From positions 1 to 64,000 of the forward strand of contig NZ_FNBF01000001.1 of assembly GCF_900102225.1 (NCBI RefSeq): a stretch of DNA of 64,000 bases, given 5' to 3'. The DNA is from Eubacterium pyruvativorans. GTDB lineage: Bacteria; Bacillota; Clostridia; Peptostreptococcales; Anaerovoracaceae. The number at the start of each line of letters is the position of its first letter. Within the stretch, counting starts at the first letter, position 1. Shown piece by piece: positions 6,508 to 14,542 of this stretch. The notes beneath the pieces are model-generated. The model was not told where the DNA came from. It did no database searches and was given only the letters and a program-made list of their open reading frames with translations. The position numbers were made by a program, and so were the translations under genes.

Positions 6508-7788
6508 ATGAGAATATTAAGTATTTCTGCCCAGAAGCCGGACAGCACCGGCAGCGGGGTCTATCTGACCGAGGTGGTGAAAGCCCTGGCTGAGGAGGGG
6601 CACCGGCAGGCGGTGGTCTGCGGCGTATATGAAGAGGACCACATTGTCCTGCCAGAAGGGACATTGTGTTATCCGGTGTATTTCAATTCCGGGAAGGTTC
6701 CGTTCCCGATCTGCGGCATGTCCGACGAGATGCCTTATCCCAGCACCCGCTACTGCGACATGACAGAGGAAATGACAAAGGCTTATCGGCAGGCGTTCAC
6801 CGAAGCAGTACACCGGGCGGTGGAAGAGCTGAATCCGGATCTGATCCTCTGCCATCATCTCTACCTGCTCACTTCCATTGTTCGAAGAGAGTTTCCGGAC
6901 CGGAAAATCATCGGTTTTTGTCATAACACAGATCTGCGGCAGATGGAGAAGAATCCGCTGTGGCGGGAGGAGATCCGGGAACAGATCCGGAAACTTGACC
7001 GGATCTGTGTGCCCCAGAAGCCCCAGGCGGACCGGGTTTGTGGGATTTATGGAGTGGACCCGGAGAAGATCTGCACGGTGGGCATGGGATATAATGACCG
7101 GATCTTCCGCCGAACCGGGAAGCGGGATACTCTGATTCCGGGGGAGATGCTCGGTGACCCGGCGGGGGTGACCCGGATTGTGTTCGCCGGGAAGATTGCC
7201 GAGAAGAAAGGTGTGATGAGCCTGATAAGGTGCCTGCCGGAAACCGGACTAGCGCCGGACCGGATTGTGCTCGATCTGGCCGGAGGGGCCGGGAATCAGG
7301 AAGAGTATCAGGCGATCCGGGATCTGGCGGCGGCATCTCCCTACAATATCCGCTTTCCGGGAAAGATGGCCCAGCCGGATCTGGCGGCGCTCTATAATGA
7401 GGCGCAGATTTTCGTCCTTCCGTCTTTTTTTGACGGAATCCCGCTGGTGGTGATCGAGGCTTTGGCCTGCGGGGACCGGGTGGTAGTGACGGAGCTCCCG
7501 GGGATCCGTGCCTGGATGGAGGAGAATGCGCCGGGGGCGGACATCCGCTATGTGAAGCTCCCTTCCATGCGTAATGCGGATGAGCCGGTGCCGGAGGAAC
7601 TGCCGGGTTTCGAAAAAAGGCTGGCAGAGGCTCTCAGGGAAGCGGCAGCGGCAGGGGAAACCCGTATCACCGATGTGAGCGCCATCACCTGGAGAGGACT
7701 GGTCCGCCGGGCTTTGGACGGCATGACGCCGGAGAATCAGCCGTCAGGCGCAGCCCCGGAGAATCAGTCTTCCCTGGACCAGGCGTAG
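6508..7788 (+). CDS. Glycosyltransferase, GT4-like (GT-B fold)
   Basis: The protein has 426 residues. The N-terminal half starts MRILSISAQKPDSTGSGVYL, the glycine-rich entry of GT-B enzymes, and has a second-domain entry with IVFAGKIAEKKGV. The C-terminal half has LPSFFDGIPLVVIEALACG, the E-x7-E type donor-nucleotide motif of GT4 (retaining) glycosyltransferases. The acceptor and sugar cannot be read from sequence. The start has gagggagg 6-7 bases upstream. The last 25 bases overlap tail-to-tail with the NUDIX gene on the other strand. With no polysaccharide genes nearby, it could make a glycolipid or a small-molecule glycoside. Confidence 0.85.
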   Translation: MRILSISAQKPDSTGSGVYLTEVVKALAEEGHRQAVVCGVYEEDHIVLPEGTLCYPVYFNSGKVPFPICGMSDEMPYPSTRYCDMTEEMTKAYRQAFTEAVHRAVEELNPDLILCHHLYLLTSIVRREFPDRKIIGFCHNTDLRQMEKNPLWREEIREQIRKLDRICVPQKPQADRVCGIYGVDPEKICTVGMGYNDRIFRRTGKRDTLIPGEMLGDPAGVTRIVFAGKIAEKKGVMSLIRCLPETGLAPDRIVLDLAGGAGNQEEYQAIRDLAAASPYNIRFPGKMAQPDLAALYNEAQIFVLPSFFDGIPLVVIEALACGDRVVVTELPGIRAWMEENAPGADIRYVKLPSMRNADEPVPEELPGFEKRLAEALREAAAAGETRITDVSAITWRGLVRRALDGMTPENQPSGAAPENQSSLDQA

Positions 7789-8327
7789 CAGAATGCCTGG
7801 GTCCGGGCTGCAAACGGCTCTGACCGAAGCAGTTCCCGCACCTCCGCCTTCGTGTACCAGCCCGGTTCGATCTCTTCCTCGTCGGATGTGCTCTTCCGGA
7901 AGCTGCCGGAGGCCCGGCCCACGATGGTGATGTTCTTTTCATTACAGAACCCGACGGCAGCGTAACTGATTCCCAGCCGGTCGTCGATCTGATCCAGTCG
8001 GAGGCCGGTTTCCTCCCGCAGTTCCCGGGCGGCGGCCTCTTCCGGGGTTTCGCCCGGATCGATGAGTCCCGCCGGGAAATTGTACACCCACCGGCCCGCC
8101 GCCAGCCGGAATTCCCGGTTGATCAGGATGCGCTCCCCGGTGCTGTCGGTGACGATCAGAATGACCGCCTCCGGGGCGTTTTCTGTCAGGTCCTCCCGGG
8201 TGGCCATGCCGTGATCCCGGGTGATCATTTCGTATACTTTCTTCTTTCCGGATGCTGTTTCATATTCCAGATCGTAGCGGTCGATGAATCTGCCGTCCGC
8301 AACCTTCTTCATTCCGATGTATTTCAC
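7764..8327 (-). CDS. NUDIX hydrolase, ADP-ribose pyrophosphatase-like
   Basis: The 187-residue protein has a complete NUDIX box at about residues 87-109: GLIDPGETPEEAAARELREE then TGL, matching GX5EX7REUXEEXGU. The flanking strands resemble ADP-ribose/nucleotide-sugar hydrolases (an NFPAGL entry). Such enzymes hydrolyse ADP-ribose or related nucleoside diphosphate compounds using Mg or Mn. Substrate is inferred only. The start has gaggaac upstream on the minus strand. The gene is convergent with, and overlaps, the glycosyltransferase gene by 25 bases. Confidence 0.88.
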   Translation of the reverse strand: MKYIGMKKVADGRFIDRYDLEYETASGKKKVYEMITRDHGMATREDLTENAPEAVILIVTDSTGERILINREFRLAAGRWVYNFPAGLIDPGETPEEAAARELREETGLRLDQIDDRLGISYAAVGFCNEKNITIVGRASGSFRKSTSDEEEIEPGWYTKAEVRELLRSEPFAARTQAFCYAWSRED

Positions 8328-8507
8328 GCTGTTCCTCCTGTTGTGACACTGCTGGTTTTGCCTCTATTCTACCATCCGCCGGCCGGTCACACAGGATTTT
8401 TTTGTCTATAGGAACATGAGGGGATGGGAGTCCCGGCAGAACCGGGTATGAAAAATAGAAAAATCGCGTTAGAATAGAAGCATACTGACGAGAAGGAGAC
8501 TGTTCCC

Positions 8508-9872
8508 ATGATAGACAAAAAAGAAATGTATCCGGACGTCCCGAAGATCCATGTGACGAAGGAGGGGGCGGAATACCCGGTTTCGTCGATCCGGTTCCCG
8601 AAACCGTTTCACATCGGTCTGGAGTACGGGCCGCCGGCCAGGGGGACCTGGACCATTGCCCATTCTACGATGCTGATTCCGGAGCTGCATCAGATCTTTG
8701 TGTGCTGCGCCTGCTGTCTGCAGGGGGTTGTGCTGACGGCGGATGAGCTGGAAAACGGGGCACAGCGGTATTCCCAGGTCACGGTGACGAATGAGAACAT
8801 TCTGAAGGGCGATCTGGAAAAGATGATGATTGAGGGCATCACGGACATTCTGAACGGGATGGAGAAGAAGCCCCGGTGTGTGGAGGGCTTTACCAGCTGC
8901 ATCCAGCATTTCCTCCACATCGATGTGCAGGTTGTGTACCGGGAACTCAGAAGACGATTTCCGGACATCGATTTCATTGACGGGTATATGACGCCGACAC
9001 TGAACCGGAAATTCAGTCCGGATGTGCTGGGGCGGCGGCAGCTTCTCCGGGCGGTGCGGGAGCAGCCCCGGAAGCGGGCCGTCAATTTCGTGGTAAATTA
9101 TTTTCCGGTGGACGCCTCTTCAGAACTGGTCCGGATGCTGCGGGCCGGCGGGTACGAAATTCATGATTTCGGGGCGCTGTCCTCCTATGACGAGTATCAG
9201 GCTATGGGAGAGTCGGAAGCAAATATCTATTTTCTGGAGAATGCGGAGCCGGCGGCTCTGGACCTGTCGAAGCGGATGGGACAGAAGGCTGTGTATGCGC
9301 CGTATTCCTGGGATCTGACGGAGATCGGCCGGATTCTCCGGGAGACGGGAGCGGCGCTTTCTCTGGACCCGGACGGGCCGGATATGCCGGATCTGGATTC
9401 CTGCCGCAGGGAAGCCGAGGAGCGGCTGGTCCGGCTCCGGGAGACCATCGGTGACATACCGATTGCGGTGGACAGTGCCTGCACGGCGCGGCCCCTGGGG
9501 CTGGCCCGGCTCCTGCTGGAGCATGGATTCCGGGTCTATGCGGTGTATGCCGATGAGTTCAATGCATCGGAGGAGAAGGACTGGAAAATTCTGGCCAAAA
9601 AGTGGCCGCAGCTGCTGATCCGTCCGATCTCCCATTACAAGATGCGGCTCCTGCCCCGGGATGACGCCTTCCGGCTTGGCGGTGTGCTGGCCATCGGTCA
9701 GAAAGCGGCCTACTTCACCGGAACGGATCATTTCGTGAATATGGTAGAAAACAGCGGTCTGTATGGATACCGGGGCATTGTGACTCTGGCGGACTGGATG
9801 GAGGAAGCTTACCGGCAAAAAAAAGACGTGAAACCGATCATAACAGTGAAAGCTTGGGGGTGCAGAGGATGA
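8508..9872 (+). CDS. Nitrogenase component 1-like subunit (NifD/K-related), first
   Basis: The 454-residue protein belongs to the nitrogenase component 1 oxidoreductase superfamily by overall pattern: an N-terminal cysteine-bearing region followed by Rossmann-like domains with AVDSACTARPLGLARLL and a late DGxxx/HF(V) region. Cysteines cluster at residues 66, 67, 69 and 70 (FVCCACC), with further ones at 124 and 131 (TSC), possible ligands for a P-cluster-like Fe-S centre. It lacks the length of true NifD (about 480-530) and obvious FeMo-co ligands. The ATG follows agaaggag. Its stop overlaps the next gene by ATGA, implying a 1:1 partner. The substrate is unknown; the operon lacks nifB/E/N, so dinitrogen fixation is unlikely. 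Confidence 0.82.
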   Translation: MIDKKEMYPDVPKIHVTKEGAEYPVSSIRFPKPFHIGLEYGPPARGTWTIAHSTMLIPELHQIFVCCACCLQGVVLTADELENGAQRYSQVTVTNENILKGDLEKMMIEGITDILNGMEKKPRCVEGFTSCIQHFLHIDVQVVYRELRRRFPDIDFIDGYMTPTLNRKFSPDVLGRRQLLRAVREQPRKRAVNFVVNYFPVDASSELVRMLRAGGYEIHDFGALSSYDEYQAMGESEANIYFLENAEPAALDLSKRMGQKAVYAPYSWDLTEIGRILRETGAALSLDPDGPDMPDLDSCRREAEERLVRLRETIGDIPIAVDSACTARPLGLARLLLEHGFRVYAVYADEFNASEEKDWKILAKKWPQLLIRPISHYKMRLLPRDDAFRLGGVLAIGQKAAYFTGTDHFVNMVENSGLYGYRGIVTLADWMEEAYRQKKDVKPIITVKAWGCRG

Positions 9873-11128
9873 AACAGGCACAGAGAGTCTTGTCCACATA
9901 TTCAGTGGATATTTTCGGTATATGTTCTGCACTCTACGAGCTGGGCGGGCTGGTGGTGATCCACGATGCGTCCGGATGTAATTCCACCTACGGCACCCAC
10001 AATGAGCCCCGCTGGTATGACACGCCGAGCATGGTGTATATCTCGGGTCTCCGGGAAGTGGACACGATTTTTGGAAACGATACCAGGCTGGTGGAGGATG
10101 TGTCGGAAGTTGCCCGGGAGACCCGGCCGGCTTTCGTGGCCGTGGGGGGGAGTCCGATGCCCAATGCCATCGGAACCGACTTCCGGGCGGTGGCCAGGCT
10201 GATTGAGAAAAACACCGGAATCCCGTCCATGGGGTTTCGAACCGACGGAATTCACAGTTACCTGCCGGGGGCCGGGGAGGCCTTCCTGCAGCTGGCCAAG
10301 CGGTTTTTGAAGGATCCTGCGGAAGAACGCCGGGACGGTGGGGCGCCGGGTAGAAAGAAGATCCGGGTAAATCTCCTGGGTGTAACGCCGCTGGATTTCT
10401 CGGTGGTTGGAAATGTCACGGAGATGAAACGGCTGATCCGGGAGAATGACATGGAACTCACCGGCTGCTGGGCGATGGGGGATACGCTGGCACATCTGGC
10501 AGATTCCGCCGAAGCGGATGTGAATGCGGTGGTTTCCGCGACGGGCATTCCCGCAGCGGAGTATATGAAGGAGCGGTATGGCATTCCGTTTGTGACGGGA
10601 ATTCCCATGGGGGAATCTGGAACGAAGACCTGGCTCCGGGCGCTCCGGGAAGCGGCCCTGGGAGAGGGGGGCGGTATTTTCCTGCCGGTGGATGAAGGGG
10701 CTTCCGGAAAGGGATCGGAGCTCTATGTGCTGAATGCCTGGAAAGAGGAGAAAGCGCCGGATGCAGAGGAAACGGATGTGCTTCTGATCGGTGAACCGGT
10801 TTTCACGGCTTCCCTGGCCTGTCTGCTGGAGAAGGAACTGGGTATTTTCCATGTGTCCCGGATCTGTCCGATGCCGGATGCGCCCCGGGTGCTGATGAAA
10901 GATGTGAAAGTGGTCACGATCGAAGATGCGCTTCGGGAGCACTGCCGGAAAGCGAAGCGGATCATTGCGGATCCGATCTACGCCCGGCTGCTGCCGGAAG
11001 AGCGGGAGAAATTTATTTCTCTGCCTCACGAAGCTTATTCCGGCCGGCATTACCGGGATCAGATCCCCCGTTTCATCGGTTCGGATTTCAGTTCGTGGAT
11101 CACCGGGAGTCTGGGGACAGTCCACTGA
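9869..11128 (+). CDS. Nitrogenase component 1-like subunit (NifD/K-related), second
   Basis: The 419-residue protein starts at the ATG overlapping the previous stop (ATGA); TTG 9854 and GTG 9860 are in-frame alternatives. The N terminus has the NifD/K signature: Cys19 (GICSAL), HDASGC with Cys37, then SGLREVDTIFGND equivalent to STxxxExDxVFGG. Where NifK-like proteins have a third cysteine (TTC/TSC), this one reads VGGSPMPNAIGTDF without cysteine. It probably pairs with the preceding protein as a heterotetramer around shared Fe-S clusters and receives electrons from the NifH-like protein encoded 27 bases downstream. Family is clear, reaction unknown. Confidence 0.82.
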   Translation: MKQAQRVLSTYSVDIFGICSALYELGGLVVIHDASGCNSTYGTHNEPRWYDTPSMVYISGLREVDTIFGNDTRLVEDVSEVARETRPAFVAVGGSPMPNAIGTDFRAVARLIEKNTGIPSMGFRTDGIHSYLPGAGEAFLQLAKRFLKDPAEERRDGGAPGRKKIRVNLLGVTPLDFSVVGNVTEMKRLIRENDMELTGCWAMGDTLAHLADSAEADVNAVVSATGIPAAEYMKERYGIPFVTGIPMGESGTKTWLRALREAALGEGGGIFLPVDEGASGKGSELYVLNAWKEEKAPDAEETDVLLIGEPVFTASLACLLEKELGIFHVSRICPMPDAPRVLMKDVKVVTIEDALREHCRKAKRIIADPIYARLLPEEREKFISLPHEAYSGRHYRDQIPRFIGSDFSSWITGSLGTVH

Positions 11129-11155
11129 AAATGACAGAAGAAGGAGCATGAAAAA

Positions 11156-11908
11156 ATGAAAAAAATAGCGATATACGGAAAAGGGGGCATCGGCAAGTCC
11201 ACCACCACCAGCAATCTGTCGGCGGCGCTGGCGATGCTGGGAAAGAAAGTGGTGCAGATCGGCTGTGATCCGAAGGCGGATTCCACCATCAACCTGCTGC
11301 ACGGAAAACAGATTGTGCCGGTGATGGACTATTACCGGGAGCATGAAGAGGCACCAGGGTTCGATGAGATCGGGGCGCCGGGTTTCGGCGGCGTATTCTG
11401 CATTGAAACAGGAGGTCCGAATCCGGGGCTGGGCTGCGCCGGCCGGGGCATTATCGCCACCTTCGATCTGATTGAAGAGATGGAAGTGTTTCAGCGGATT
11501 CAGCCGGATGTGGTGCTGTTTGATGTGCTGGGAGATGTGGTCTGCGGCGGGTTTGCAGCGCCGATCCGAGAAGGATACGCCAGTGATGTATACATCGTCA
11601 CTTCCGGTGAGAAGATGGCCCTCTATGCGGCCAACAATATTTTCAAGGCGGTGGAGAATTTCCGGGACCGGGGGTATGCCCATGTTTCCGGGATAATACT
11701 GAACCGGCGGAACGTGGAGGATGAGTATGAAAATGTGCAGGCCTTCGCAGAGCCGAACGGGCTGGAGATCATCGCGGATATCCCGAGGAGCGGTGACATC
11801 ATCCATTATGAGAACCAGGGCATGACCGTGGTGGAAGGTGCTCCGGATCTTCCGGTATCACAGAAATATTTCGAACTGGCCCGGAAAATCATCGGAGAAT
11901 CATGTTAG
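11156..11908 (+). CDS. NifH-like iron protein (nitrogenase-like reductase component)
   Basis: The 250-residue protein has the P-loop [14 protein letters not shown] (residues 8-16 core), the CDPKADST switch and both cluster ligands: Cys94 in GLGCAGRG and Cys130 in [11 protein letters not shown]. As a homodimer these hold one [4Fe-4S] cluster, and ATP hydrolysis drives electron transfer to component 1. It is shorter than NifH of nitrogen fixers (about 275-295), like BchL/NflH-type proteins. The start has gaaggag upstream. Three structural genes in the order D/K, D/K, H without maturation genes define a compact nitrogenase-like reductase. Confidence 0.9.
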   Translation: MKKIAIYGKGGIGKSTTTSNLSAALAMLGKKVVQIGCDPKADSTINLLHGKQIVPVMDYYREHEEAPGFDEIGAPGFGGVFCIETGGPNPGLGCAGRGIIATFDLIEEMEVFQRIQPDVVLFDVLGDVVCGGFAAPIREGYASDVYIVTSGEKMALYAANNIFKAVENFRDRGYAHVSGIILNRRNVEDEYENVQAFAEPNGLEIIADIPRSGDIIHYENQGMTVVEGAPDLPVSQKYFELARKIIGESC

Positions 11909-11925
11909 AAGAAGGGAGATCGATT

Positions 11926-12111
11926 ATGCTGGAAGTATTGCTGAAGGAATATGAACAGTCCTTCGGAGAACCGTTTCCACTTCAGGAACTGGAGGGGATG
12001 CGGGAGTACGAGGTGCTGAATATTCTGTACGACTGTATTCTGAACGCCCATCCGTTCGACGGAAATACACATGTGAAGACAAGAATCGCCAATGCGCCGG
12101 GGCAGAATTAG
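11926..12111 (+). CDS. Small protein of the nitrogenase-like operon, unknown
   Basis: This 61-residue protein starts at 11926, with gaagggag spaced 8 bases upstream. The alternative ATG at 11902 overlaps the nifH-like stop but has no good site. It is acidic, with two predicted helices (LEVLLKEYEQSFG and MREYEVLNILYDC) and a C-terminal segment ending in KTRIANAPGQN. There is no signal peptide and one cysteine. I do not recognise the family. Its position 17 bases after the NifH-like gene suggests an accessory or extra subunit of the complex; whether it corresponds to small nitrogenase subunits such as VnfG/AnfG (larger) is not supported. Confidence 0.6.
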   Translation: MLEVLLKEYEQSFGEPFPLQELEGMREYEVLNILYDCILNAHPFDGNTHVKTRIANAPGQN

Positions 12112-12128
12112 CCTCCGGCGCATTGGCG
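12087..12128. terminator. Perfect 14-bp inverted repeat between convergent genes
   Basis: cgccaatgcgccgg (12087-12100) is exactly repeated inverted at 12115-12128 with a 14-base loop. The left arm lies in the last codons of the small protein gene. No T run follows on either strand, so it may act as an RNA stabiliser or a factor-dependent terminator for both converging transcripts. Confidence 0.6.
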
Positions 12129-12141
12129 CAATTTCAGAGAT

Positions 12142-12945
12142 TTACTTCGATACAGGTTCCAGTTTCGCAAAAACCACTGCCCGGGCGTTGGCGAATTCAT
12201 AGGTGCAGGTACTCAGCATCACGATGTGATCCCGGGCTGTGACGGAGACGCCGGAAACGTACATGTCTGCATGGGAGCGGATCCAGCGCAGATAAGTGCG
12301 CCGGGAGGCGGCGCCGGGGAAATCGAACTGATATTTCGGGCTGTTCGCCGGAATCGTGTCCGCTGCGAAAATCCGCAGGCGGTAATCCCCTTTCGGCGTG
12401 CTGAGGAACATATCCGGATGCGCCTTCCGGTAGGCCTCTTTCCGGTAGTCCGCTAGTGTCCAGAACATACTGCCGTCCCGCATCCGGTGACCGTATATGA
12501 TGGTCAGAAAATCCTTCGTGAAGGGGTGGGTATTCCGGAAATCAATGAACAGCGTGCCTTTTCCGTTCCACTTTCCGTTCAGAAGCCGGTGCAGGTAGTA
12601 CGCATTGTCGGAGGATTGGGCCACCGGGTAATTGATGACCGTATCCTTCTGCCAGAGCCAGGCTTTCACATCCGGATACTTCCGGTTGAATTTCGACCAG
12701 TTCACCCGGATGCCGTCTTCGGAAGAGCCGGATCTGCTGCCGGTCTTCTTTTCCGTGACGCCGGCTTCCTTCTGTAATGCGTGATAGGCTTTCGTGCCGG
12801 TGTGATAGGAATACAATGCCTGAATGATCCGGACCCCGCAGAACACCATGATCAGAACCAGCAGAACGATCAGGATATCCAGAATGAGGTTTTTTCTTTT
12901 TCTGGTCCGGGACTGTCTGTCTGTGGTTCTGCTCATTTCCTTCAC
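12142..12945 (-). CDS. Class B sortase
   Basis: The 267-residue protein (264 if the ATG at 12936 is used) has a basic N terminus, a single membrane anchor (about 20-42) and an extracytoplasmic sortase domain. The triad is visible: His153 (YGHRM), Cys247 (LSTCTYE) and Arg255 (ANARAV). DGSMF after the histidine is typical of SrtB-type enzymes. Sortases cut a sorting motif and attach proteins to peptidoglycan or pilin. No protein with a recognisable sorting signal is encoded in the window. The GTG at 12945 overlaps the regulator's stop, so the two genes are coupled. Which start is used is uncertain. Confidence 0.9.
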   Translation of the reverse strand: MKEMSRTTDRQSRTRKRKNLILDILIVLLVLIMVFCGVRIIQALYSYHTGTKAYHALQKEAGVTEKKTGSRSGSSEDGIRVNWSKFNRKYPDVKAWLWQKDTVINYPVAQSSDNAYYLHRLLNGKWNGKGTLFIDFRNTHPFTKDFLTIIYGHRMRDGSMFWTLADYRKEAYRKAHPDMFLSTPKGDYRLRIFAADTIPANSPKYQFDFPGAASRRTYLRWIRSHADMYVSGVSVTARDHIVMLSTCTYEFANARAVVFAKLEPVSK

Positions 12946-13628
12946 TGCTCCGTTCTTGCATTCTGCAGATGGATATCTGCGATACGGCGGCCGGTATTCC
13001 GATTGTGCTGCTGCATCGCCAGTACGCCTGCCTCCGGGTCATGGGTGATGAATGCCTGATAGATGGCCTTGTGCTCCTCCAGAACCTCTTCCAGATAGCC
13101 GCCGGAATAGATCTCCGGCTGTGTGTACCGGGAATACCGCTGGAAACGGTCCAGCATGTGCTGCAGGATCCGATCGTGGGCTGCGGCGTGAATGATTCGG
13201 TGAAAATTCATGTTGATTTCCATCATCTTCGCCAGGTCATTTGTTCTCGTATAGAATACCATATAATCATAGGTTTCGGAAAGCTGCTCCAGTTCTTCTT
13301 CTGTAATACGCTGAATCGCCCAGCGAACCGCCAGAATTTCCATGCTGTTCTTCATATCAGCGAGATCTCCAACGTCCCGTCCGGACAGACCGGAGACGAA
13401 TGCGCCTCGATTCGGGATGGTCTCCACCAGGCCTTCCGCTTCCAGCCGCATCATTGTTTCCCGGACAGGCGTTCGACTCACATTGTATTCGTCACAGATT
13501 TTTTTTTCGGAGAGTTTCGAGCCGCTGGCCAGTTTCCCCGTCAGAATATCTTCTTCTACGCGGGCAAAGAGATTGCGGGAAAGCGGCTGGTTTTTCTTTC
13601 GGGTTTCGTCATACGGATGATCTGCCAT
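12942..13628 (-). CDS. GntR-family regulator, FCD (FadR-like) subfamily
   Basis: The protein has about 228 residues. The N-terminal winged helix (about 15-80) has LSEKKICDEYNVSRTPVRETMMRL in two parts: a helix and the VSRTPVRE recognition element typical of GntR. The C-terminal all-helical FCD domain has conserved His residues (NFHRIIHAAAHD, EEHKAIY) that bind metal and an acid ligand in relatives. The start at 13628 was chosen because gaaagga precedes it; the ATG at 13655 has none. It is transcribed from a strong promoter at 13693-13721 and is coupled to the sortase gene. Effector unknown. Confidence 0.9.
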   Translation of the reverse strand: MADHPYDETRKKNQPLSRNLFARVEEDILTGKLASGSKLSEKKICDEYNVSRTPVRETMMRLEAEGLVETIPNRGAFVSGLSGRDVGDLADMKNSMEILAVRWAIQRITEEELEQLSETYDYMVFYTRTNDLAKMMEINMNFHRIIHAAAHDRILQHMLDRFQRYSRYTQPEIYSGGYLEEVLEEHKAIYQAFITHDPEAGVLAMQQHNRNTGRRIADIHLQNARTEQ

Positions 13629-13692
13629 GCTTTTCCGATCCTTTCTACTTATCATCTGTCAGTCTTTCTATAATAAAACGTGGTTATTTAAT

Positions 13693-13721
13693 ATTGTATC
13701 GATGCAGTGTGTTTTTGTCAA
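13693..13721 (-). promoter_or_regulatory. Promoter of the FCD regulator-sortase operon
   Basis: On the minus strand TTGACA (13721-13716) and TACAAT (13698-13693) are separated by 17 bases. Transcription would start near 13687, about 60 bases before the regulator's ATG. Confidence 0.8.
13695..13706. promoter_or_regulatory. Possible operator: imperfect palindrome over the regulator's -10
   Basis: TGTATCGATGCA is a 12-base palindrome matching at 10 positions. It overlaps the -10 element and spacer of the minus-strand promoter, a position expected for autorepression by the FCD regulator. The assignment is inference. Confidence 0.35.
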
Positions 13722-13847
13722 ACCATACCTGAGGCAGGGCATCCGCCCTTGAATACCGGAGCGGATAATGATACAGTATTTCGTATTCAGCGGGTCCGGG
13801 TCCGTTACAGCCCCGGATTTTCCCTGTGCAGGAAAGAGGAGGAGAGA

Positions 13848-14474
13848 ATGGATCAGAAGACAGCGGCTCAGGTACTGGACCGGCTGCAGGAAGAATATCC
13901 GGATGCCCGGTGCGCTTTGGATCATGAAAATGTATTTCAGCTGCTGGTATCCACCATGCTGTCTGCCCAGACCACAGACAAGCGGGTGAACATGGTGGCC
14001 CCGGCCCTGTATGAGGCGTTTCCGGATGCGGCGTCCCTGGCGGAAGCGGACCGGGAACAGGTGGAGGACTGTATCCGCAGCATCGGATTATATAAGAATA
14101 AGGCGAAGAATATCATTGCCATGGCCCGGAAACTGGAGGAGGAATTCGGCGGACAAGTCCCGGCGGACCGGAAACTGCTCATGTCTCTGCCGGGGGTGGG
14201 GCAGAAAACAGCGAATGTGGTTCTGGCCGACGGATTTGGTGAACAGCGCATTGCGGTGGATACCCATGTGTTCCGGGTTGCCAATCGAATCGGTCTGGCC
14301 CATGCGGAAGATGTAAAGAAGACGGAAGAACAGCTGATCCGCATTCTGCCGCCGGATCGGCTGACGGACGCCCATCATGCAATCATTTTCCATGGAAGAC
14401 AGTGCTGCCATGCACGGAAGCCGGCGTGCGGCCGCTGCTGTGTCAGGAACTTCTGTGAGCGAAACGGTCTGTAG
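13848..14474 (+). CDS. nth: Endonuclease III (DNA glycosylase/AP lyase)
   Basis: The 208-residue protein is the usual Nth length. It has the helix-hairpin-helix LPGVGQKTANVV with the catalytic Lys in GQKTA, the catalytic Asp in VDTHVFR, and the C-terminal cluster loop C-x6-C-x2-C-x5-C (CHARKPACGRCCVRNFC) that binds [4Fe-4S]. It removes oxidised pyrimidines and nicks at AP sites in base excision repair. The start at 13848 has gaggaggagag upstream; the open frame extends upstream to 13707 but that part has no matching homology. Confidence 0.95.
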   Translation: MDQKTAAQVLDRLQEEYPDARCALDHENVFQLLVSTMLSAQTTDKRVNMVAPALYEAFPDAASLAEADREQVEDCIRSIGLYKNKAKNIIAMARKLEEEFGGQVPADRKLLMSLPGVGQKTANVVLADGFGEQRIAVDTHVFRVANRIGLAHAEDVKKTEEQLIRILPPDRLTDAHHAIIFHGRQCCHARKPACGRCCVRNFCERNGL

Positions 14475-14483
14475 AAAAATGCA

Positions 14484-14526
14484 GCGGGCGGACCCTTCCG
14501 GCCAAAGGCCGGGAGGGTCCGCCCGC
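14484..14526. terminator. GC-rich hairpin between convergent genes
   Basis: gcgggcggaccct (14484-14496) pairs with agggtccgcccgc, with an inner ccggcc/ggccgg stem. No T run follows on the plus strand. It separates nth from the convergent kinase-like gene. Confidence 0.6.
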
Positions 14527-14542
14527 ATTCCATCTCATTATC

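Noticed and set aside
8508-11908. Nitrogen fixation genes nifHDK
   Set aside because: Subunits are shorter, key ligand cysteines differ and nifB/E/N are missing, so they are called nitrogenase-like only.
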